Shown in pieces: positions 56,721-64,000 of a stretch of 64,000 bases of DNA. Position numbers and translations under genes: made by a program. Source of the DNA: Eriocheir sinensis. Taxonomy: Eukaryota; Arthropoda; Malacostraca; Decapoda; Varunidae. The stretch covers positions 5,555,538 through 5,619,537 of the forward strand of contig NC_066553.1 in the NCBI RefSeq assembly GCF_024679095.1. The letters run 5' to 3'. How positions within the stretch are numbered: the stretch's first letter is position 1; the number at the start of each line of letters is the position of its first letter. Below the pieces are notes generated by a model. It worked only from the letters and a program-made list of their open reading frames with translations. It had not been told where the DNA came from and did no database searches.

Positions 56721-57057
56721 GGGGGGGTTCTTCGTCCCTCGTATAAGGAAAAAAAAAGTATAAAGACCTTGTACATGTGTGATTAAAGAAGTGTAAGAGG
56801 AAAGCGAAATAGTCAACGGTTTAGAAGGCTTTGTATGATTATATTAAGTCGTTGATGTCCCTTTCATAACCTCAAAATCGGAAGAAGAATAAGAAATCAG
56901 AAAGGGGTGACGTATGAAATGAAAATTATCTATCCATCTATTCATCTACCTATCTTTATATAAGCATAATTAGTTAAAAAATATACCGCAATACATAATA
57001 GTTAAGGGCATAAGGAGACTGCATGAGACTAATAAGCCTTACGACACCCAGAGCCAT

Positions 57058-57395
57058 ATAGCCGTATTATAAGACACTCGTTCTCACATCAACTATTCCT
57101 TGGGGTCAAAGAGGGATCAATCGGGTTGTCATGAGGTTTTTTTTTAGGTTCACGTTACAGAAGAAGGGTCACACTACCACCAAGGCCATAAAACTACTCC
57201 TGGAAATGACCCAAACTCCTACGAAAGCCTTGTCGAATATGTGTAGCCTACTTGGGCGACGAATTGGTTTAAAATACAGCCCAAGCATACACACATTTGA
57301 CAAGGCTTTCGTAGGAGGTGTGAGGCTTTCCAGGGGTAGTTCATTGACCCTGGTGGTAGTTTGACCCTTCTGTACCACGAACCTAAAAAAGAAAT
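57058..57395. mobile_element. Palindromic relative of the 35.9-kb MITE
   Basis: GCCGTATTATAAGACACTCG opens the element, then GGTTCACGTTACAGAAGAAGG, AAACTACTCCTGGAAATG and CCTACGAAAGCCTTGTCGAA as at 35.9 kb. From 57290 the same sequence returns inverted (TTTGACAAGGCTTTCGTAGG, CCCTTCTGTACCACGAACCT), so two half-elements face each other. Confidence 0.78.
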
Positions 57396-57869
57396 ATTAA
57401 TTAGAACCTGACTGATTTCCTTTTTAACCCTAGAACACTAACCTTAGAAAAAGTCACACCACTACTAACCATGGGTACATCATCCTGGTGGCCAAACTTC
57501 TTGTGGCTTCCCAGGTCCTGTGATCCACTGCAGGTGATCACTAAAAAAAAAAAAAAACAATATCCTAGGGACATGGACAACACCTGTATCACCACCCACT
57601 GGTATGGTGCACCCGAATGTAGGCCCTACAACAAAAAAAAGGTGAGAAGAGAGAGCAACGTGTGACCCCCCTACACTGTCAAGCGGGCACATGAAGCTAC
57701 TGAGTTAACCTTTGGAAATTGTTGATCTGAGAGTACCGAGCTTCCTACTACTACTATAATTATATACTTAGCGCTTGAAGTAGTGGAGTAGTGTAGCTTT
57801 GGTGATGTTTGTGAGGGATGGGATGCGTGGGTGGGAGGGAGGGAGGGAGGGGGAGATTCAGTATGTAAC

Positions 57870-58545
57870 CGTCGCCTTCTATAACGCCTTCCCCCCTCCC
57901 CCTCGACCACACCGCTTCCTTCCCCTCCTCCCCCCTCTCCTCTCTTCCCCTCTCAGTGGCGCCAATGAGTTTCACAACGCTAAAAAAAATCAATGCAGGA
58001 TCACATTTACCTTCCCTTACGCCTCCACCCTTCCCCTTCCTTCCTCCCCACTACCCTCCCCAAGCCCCTTCCTTCTCCTCTCCTCCTCCCCCTTCCCTCT
58101 CCACCCTTCCTCTTTCCCTTTCCTTCTTCCCCATAACTCTACCCACCCCCCTTCATCTTCCACCTCTCCCTTTCTTTCCACCCCTTCCTTCTCCTCCCCA
58201 CAACATTACCAATCCTCCTTCCTCTTCCTCCTCCTCCCTTTTATCTCCCTCTAACCCCCTCCCTTCTACTATTCCTTATACTAGGTCGAACAATGCCTCC
58301 TCCTATAGGTCCAAATTATGTTAGGTACTGTTCCTCTCCTCTCCCCCCCTTACAGTCCCCTAACTCCCCCTCATCTCCCACCCTCCCCTTGAATTTACTC
58401 GTGGACTTGTGCCCTTCTCCCTGTCCAAATTCTGTTACTGGTTCCCCCTTCTCTTCCTCACTCCCTCCCTCAGTCCCAATAATCTCTTCTTCCCTATCTC
58501 CCTCTCCTCCCCACCCGCTCTTCCCTCTCCACTGTATTTGCTATA
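57870..58545. repeat. Polypyrimidine (C/T) tract
   Basis: About 650 bp strongly C/T-biased on the plus strand, opposed to the purine tract at 59810-60475. Proline/serine-rich frames here are composition artefacts. Confidence 0.85.
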
Positions 58546-58564
58546 GTATGAGATTGAAGGGAGC

Positions 58565-58566
<2 letters not shown>

Positions 58567-58609
<43 letters not shown>

Positions 58610-58671
58610 TCTCGTAATATCACTTTTTAATAACGAAAATTATTTGGTCCCATTTATAGTGGTAAGATTGG

Positions 58672-58705
<34 letters not shown>

Positions 58706-58954
58706 TATTGTAGTTGGTAGTGATGGTGATAATAATGGCAATATTTAGTGTGGGTGGTAGTTGCAGTGGTGATACTGATGTTATATAAAATAAATACAGT
58801 AGGAAGGATTAGTACATGGCAGGAATGGTGATGGTGGTGTGTCTCAGAATAAAAATAAAACAATTAGGGGCGTGTCCATTTCCCTGTTGTTACGGAAAGC
58901 ACCACCACCACCTCCTCTTCCTCCTCCTCCTCCTCTTCCTCCCGTTCAAGTTGA

Positions 58955-59018
<64 letters not shown>

Positions 59019-59097
59019 CTTTATCTGTCCTCATTTCACAGTTTCGTTTTATATTCAAACTATATTTCTGTCTTCCTCAATAATCTTTTAAGTCTGT

Positions 59098-59152
<55 letters not shown>

Positions 59153-59426
59153 AACAGACCACCACAGATCGAATTTTAAGGCTAATTACATGTCATTCAA
59201 CGAGAGAGAGAGAGAGAGAGTAATCTATGATCATATTTATTTTATTGGTTTTATTGATTTGTTTAATCTTGTAATCCTGTATGTCGTGATAAAGTTTATT
59301 TAGGCGCTTGTATGTAGGTACGTACGGATGAGTGTGTGTGTGTGTGTGTGTGTTGGTAACAGTGCAAGCGCAAGCACTTTATCATGTTTGTGTGTATAAG
59401 TATAAACACAACGTCATTATTATCAC

Positions 59427-59482
<56 letters not shown>
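58567..59482. repeat. Microsatellite cluster: TG, ATT, CT, TG, TG, CT
   Basis: (TG) 58567-58607, (ATT) 58672-58705, (CT) 58959-59014, (TG) 59103-59150, (TG) 59332-59353, (CT) 59429-59482. No gene between them. Confidence 0.92.
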
Positions 59483-59486
<4 letters not shown>

Positions 59487-59809
59487 TGCAAGGTCATGAA
59501 TATATGCTTTGCTTGCTTAACGATGGTGATTAATTATTATTGCTGCTGCTATTGTTGATGTTGGTTGAGGTTTTTGTTTATTCTTTTATTTCATTTATAG
59601 ACTTATTGTAGTTTCTTATGTGCTATAATCGTAATATAATCTTAACAGAACGCCGCTATTCATAGACGATTGGATTCCCTTTATTCTCTCTTTCGTAATA
59701 CTGTATAGACGAATTAATCTTTTCTTACTTCGTGTTTTATAGATTGAAGATACAGTGTGTGTGTGAGAGACCAGTTGGCGTTGGGCCTAAATCTATGGCT
59801 TTTAAGGGG

Positions 59810-60475
59810 AAGGGACTGTAGGGGTGGAAGAGGAGGACTGAAGGGGAAATGAGTATGGCAGGAACAGGAGAGGGAGAAAGAGAAACAGGAGGAAGAGGAA
59901 GAGAAGGATTGAAGGGGAAATGACTATGGCAGGAACAGGAGAGGGAGAATTGAGAAAGAGAAACAGGAGGAGGAGGAAGAGAAGGATTGAAGGGGAAATG
60001 TCTATGGCAGGAACAGGAGAAGGAAAAAGAGAAACAGGAGAAGGAGGAAGAGGAGGATTAAAGGGGAAATGGGTATGGCTGGAACAGGAGGGGAGAAAGA
60101 GAAACAGGAGAGGGAAGAGTAAGAGGAAGGTTGAATGTATTAGATTAGTAGAAGGACTGGAGTAGGTTGAGAGAGGGAGAAAGATAGAGGAGGAGGAAGT
60201 AGAAGGTAGAGTGTTGAGTAGAGGAACGAGAGTAGGTTGAGAGAGAGAAAGTGAACGAAGAGGAGGAGGAAGAGGAGAAGAGGGAAGAGGAAGAGGAAGA
60301 TTGAGATTACTACAAAAGATACAAGAAAAAAAAGTTAAAATAAGGAGTAAGAGAAGATGGAAAAGAAAAATAGTTAAGGATGAAAAAGAGCGAAAAGCGT
60401 AAAGGAAAAATAATGAAATGTTGGAGGAGGAGGAAGAAAAAGGGAGAGGAGGAGGGGGAGAAGGAGGTCAAAGGA
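59810..60475. repeat. Polypurine tract with ~65-bp imperfect tandem repeat
   Basis: Units with GAAGGGGAAATGAGTATGGC, AGGAACAGGAG and AGAAACAGGAGGA recur four times at 59835-60130, then irregular G/A-rich sequence follows. Composition artefact frames only. Confidence 0.85.
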
Positions 60476-60532
60476 ATATAATTGCTTCTTATCCCCCTTC
60501 CTTTCTTCATTAATTAATTTCTTTCAACTGTG

Positions 60533-60536
<4 letters not shown>

Positions 60537-60603
<67 letters not shown>

Positions 60604-60663
60604 TCATATTACTCACAAAATTAATGAACTGCATATTTTCCCTTCATAACAACGTATATAATT

Positions 60664-60729
<66 letters not shown>

Positions 60730-61041
60730 TTTTGTGCGCTTTTTTTCTCATTTTAACTTTTTTCTCTTCCTCAATCCCTCCCTTCCTTTCCTTCTCTTCC
60801 CTTATTTTTCTTTCCCTTATTTCCTTTTTACTCACCTTATCTTCCTCCTCTTTCCTTTTATCCCCTTCTCTACTCTCCATCCTTTCCTTCCTTTGCCTCC
60901 CTCCCTTTCCTTCTCTTCCTTTTCTTCTCTTTTCCTCCCTCCTTCCTTCCTCCCATGCTCCTTCCTTCTCTTCCCTTCTCTTTTCTTTCTCCTCTCTCTC
61001 TTCCCGTTATTAATTCTTGCATATCATCGGTTACTCCATTG

Positions 61042-61094
<53 letters not shown>

Positions 61095-61312
61095 TTTATG
61101 TCTTTTTCCCCTACCTCCTCCTCCTCTCTTCCGTATTCCTATTCCCACGGGTGTTGTTGAGAGAGAGAGAGAGAGAGAGAGAGAGGGTTGTTGGGTGCTA
61201 TCTTTTCTTTCACAATTTTCTCCGCCACCTCCGCCTCCTCCTCCTCCTCCTCCTCCTCCTCCTCCTCCTCGTAAGCCTAAATTCATTCTCCGTCATTTGA
61301 TTTTTTTTTCTT

Positions 61313-61359
<47 letters not shown>

Positions 61360-61360
61360 T
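60537..61360. repeat. (CT)n, polypyrimidine and (GA)n cluster
   Basis: (CT) 60537-60597 and 60665-60722, C/T-rich 60740-61010, (CT) 61042-61090, (GA) 61159-61185, (CTC) 61230-61270, (GA) 61315-61356. Confidence 0.92.
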
Positions 61361-61424
61361 AGAGGATGAACGTGGGAGAAGAGCAAATAAAAGAAAAAAC
61401 TTGAGTAATTGCAGAGAACACACA

Positions 61425-61426
61425 TA

Positions 61427-61516
<90 letters not shown>

Positions 61517-61562
61517 CGAACTGTTTGCACTGAGACGTGACCGCTTGCTTGACCGAGGAACA

Positions 61563-61620
<58 letters not shown>

Positions 61621-61690
61621 CGAACTGTTTGCACTGAGACGTGATCGCTTGCTTGACCGAGGAACACACACACACACACATACACACACA
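61425..61690. repeat. Duplicated compound unit (CA)n(GA)n plus 45-bp unique block
   Basis: The unit (CA)n(GA)n, CAGAGACGAACTGTTTGCAC, TGAGACGTGACCGCTTGC, TTGACCGAGGAA occurs twice (unique parts at about 61510-61560 and 61614-61664), differing by one base (GTGACC/GTGATC) in the unique block. Confidence 0.93.
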
Positions 61691-62129
61691 CATACACGAG
61701 TTGTCAGTTAATGATTACTTTTTCATTCATTTATTTCTCCACCCTCGTTTCTACATCTCAAAATTAACATATGTGTATTTTCCTTCCGAGATAATTTAAG
61801 AACACCATCAATGTGAAAAAACAACAACTCACGAGAACTCGACTAATCTTCTTTGTGGCCTTCGGAGATATTTGTTGTGAGAGTCAAAAGTCTGAAGATA
61901 CGACTTAAAATCAACTCAGCGTGACGACCTCCCCAACAATATTTTATCCACTTGTTTGTTGACCTCCATATGGATGTCTTTCCCACCCTCCCTCCTGCCC
62001 TCCCTTACTCTCTCCTTTCTATTCCTCCCCTCCTCGTCCTCCTCCTCTTCCTCAACCTTCCACCACCTCCTTCACCATATCCCGTCTCTCCTTTCCCTCG
62101 GCCCGCCCTCTCTCCCACCCTGTCACTTC

Positions 62130-62132
<3 letters not shown>

Positions 62133-62174
<42 letters not shown>

Positions 62175-62274
62175 GTATTAATTTTCGCACTGATATCTTG
62201 TTATTTTCTCTTCTCATTTCTATTTTCTCGTAACAGTATAGTAAGTAGTAGTAGTGGTAGTAGTAGTAGTAGTG

Positions 62275-62307
<33 letters not shown>

Positions 62308-62416
62308 ATGATCAGTAATAATAATAAGAATCGGAACGCGAAGGGAAGAAATAGTCTAACGCCTACACAAGAATAGCCTTGGATAGATTTACTGACGTCA
62401 GCACAGTTAGGGTGAG

Positions 62417-62457
<41 letters not shown>

Positions 62458-62614
62458 ATCCACTGCTGAATTGTTTTATATCATTGTTTTATTTGCATGT
62501 TCTCTCCTTCGTCTTGAACCTTCTTATTCCTGTGTGTGTGTGTGCGTGTGTGTGTGTAGCCTTGACCACGGCGTCGGTTACTTTTGAAGCTAGACCCCCT
62601 TAGTCATCCTCCTC

Positions 62615-62661
<47 letters not shown>

Positions 62662-62742
62662 GTTTTGCGTTTTCTTCATTTAATTTGCCTTTGAAATCGT
62701 TGTTTTTTTTCTTCTAATATTGTTAATGCTGTCTTTACTGTT

Positions 62743-62792
<50 letters not shown>
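62133..62792. repeat. Microsatellite cluster: CT, GTA, GA, TG, CT, CTA
   Basis: (CT) 62133-62172, (GTA) 62237-62307, (GA) 62419-62452, (TG) 62531-62557, (CT) 62621-62659, (CTA) 62743-62792. The GTA and CTA runs are complementary trinucleotides. Confidence 0.92.
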
Positions 62793-62797
<5 letters not shown>

Positions 62798-63484
62798 TAG
62801 GTACTACATAAATTCCTTCGACTGTCCGCCACCGCCACCACCACCATCACCATCTTCAACACAACGACACCCACGCACGCATTTTAATCCTTGTCAGACC
62901 CAACACAACACAGCACCCATTGTCACGATTGCTACGCCAGCCGTGTCCACAAGCCCTGGCAAGCTGCTAATACTCTGCGTGCTGGTGAATGTAAAACACT
63001 ATGCCCAAATTCTCAACAGATGCTTTTGGGTCTCAACAACAAAATACTACCAATGGCCTCAAAGGAGATTAGTTGTGTTCTCATGAGTGTGTTTTTACGT
63101 TTAGAGTGCGGAAGCCTTGTCAAACTTAATCGCTTGGCTAATAAAACTAACCCCCCCCCTTCCCCCCATGGAAATGCTCCAGAACACAATCTCTACGAAA
63201 GCCTTATCATAATGTGGGTGTGTTAGTAGTCCCAGAAATGCTTGAGAATATGGGTCACACACACACACACGCACACACACACACACACACGTATAATGAA
63301 GGAAAGAAAATGGAATCGGGGAAGAAAAGAAGGAAGTCGGGGAGAAAGGCAGAAAGAATAGTGAGTAAAGATAAATTATTGAAAGGAAGGGATAAAGGAA
63401 CGTAGGAAGAACAAATCACTAAAGGAAATAATGCAAAAAAGAAAAACAAAGACAGGAAAGAAGGAAGAAAAAATAAATAAATAG

Positions 63485-63527
<43 letters not shown>

Positions 63528-63651
63528 CACGTGACGGTTAGGTTAATACAGGACTTGGCGAAGTGCATTATCATATTCATACAAAGACACGCCTGCTTTT
63601 GCTCTTTGCTCCATGATGCTTATTGTGTTTATGCTTGCTTGTGTGTGTGGT

Positions 63652-63688
<37 letters not shown>

Positions 63689-64000
63689 TGGTCTTGTTTG
63701 TTTTTGTTTTATATTCATGTTTTCTTTTTGTTTTTCTTTTGCTTGTATATTCTTTCTACATTCTTTCCTGCGTCTTTTTGTTCATTGTTTCCTTTATTAA
63801 TTTGTTCTTTCTACCTTCCTTCCTTCCTTCCTTTGCTTGTCTTAAACTTTATTAATTTGTTATTTTTCTCTCCTTCCCGATTTCCCGACTTCTTTCCTTC
63901 CCCCCTCTCTTTTTTTCCTTCATTCTTTCCTTCTTTCGTGCTGATATCTTCCTTTTTTCCTTCCTTTCACCTTACTTTCCTTCCTTTATTCCTTCTTTCC
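62793..64000. other. Window end: microsatellites and a doubtful MITE remnant
   Basis: 63110-63245 contains GGAAGCCTTGTCAAACTTAA and CTACGAAAGCCTTATCATAA, faintly like the 35.9/57.1-kb MITE. (CA) at 63257-63290 and 63486-63526, (TG) at 63641-63690, pyrimidine-rich to the end. No gene supported. Confidence 0.45.

Noticed and set aside
57799..58748. Proline/serine-rich frames of about 150 codons
   Set aside because: Produced by the polypyrimidine tract; open in several frames and without domains.
62891..63226. 111-codon plus-strand frame
   Set aside because: No domain, overlaps a possible MITE remnant and a C run; no splice or start support.

Overview
The window is eukaryotic nuclear DNA. Split genes with GT-AG introns, retroelements, cut-and-paste transposons and an extreme load of (TA)n, (GA)n/(CT)n and (CA)n/(TG)n microsatellites point to a decapod crustacean, possibly a crab; the taxon is inferred from repeat style and gene families. 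Only a few percent of the sequence is host coding DNA, and most long open frames are microsatellite or transposon artefacts.

Layout. (1) 0.5-9.8 kb, plus strand: four C2H2 zinc-finger exons, three with the same phase-0 start after a clear acceptor and three followed by an AATAAA. This looks like a block of alternative 3' exons of one transcription-factor gene (lola/BTB-ZF style) whose shared 5' exons lie outside the window. (2) 11.3-15.3 kb: a broken RTE-like LINE whose 5' end is a U4 snRNA-like 5' stem-loop, followed within 10 bp of its 3' end by a hAT-type MITE with a perfect 8-bp target duplication. (3) 15.3-28.4 kb, minus strand: a complete eight-exon RCC1 gene (438 residues, all phases consistent) whose introns hold LINE fragments, piggyBac-like and foldback MITEs, a SINE tail and a 57-bp minisatellite with inverted end copies. 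(4) 28.4-36.8 kb: tandem arrays, a large palindrome, purine tracts, LINE and SINE copies. (5) 36.8-40 kb: a 2.56-kb hAT transposon with intact ends and a frameshifted transposase, nested inside a Harbinger-like MITE. (6) 40.3-45.7 kb: LINE copies lead directly into two plus-strand exons that encode a LITAF domain; the intron between them holds a 1-kb TTAA-flanked element. (7) 45.8-47.9 kb: an 820-bp palindrome built from a decayed THAP-domain sequence, then another LINE fragment. (8) 50.15 kb: first exon of a TLC-domain (TLCD1/2-like) gene, whose splice donor runs straight into a (GA)n array. The rest, to 64 kb, is microsatellite-rich DNA with a few element fragments, probably the first intron of that gene or intergenic DNA.

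The host genes are not an operon and share no visible pathway: RCC1 (Ran nucleotide exchange), LITAF-like (endosomal membrane zinc protein), a TLC-domain membrane protein and a zinc-finger regulator. The most unusual structures are the U4-headed LINE, the THAP palindrome, the nested hAT/Harbinger insertion and several element boundaries lying directly at splice sites.
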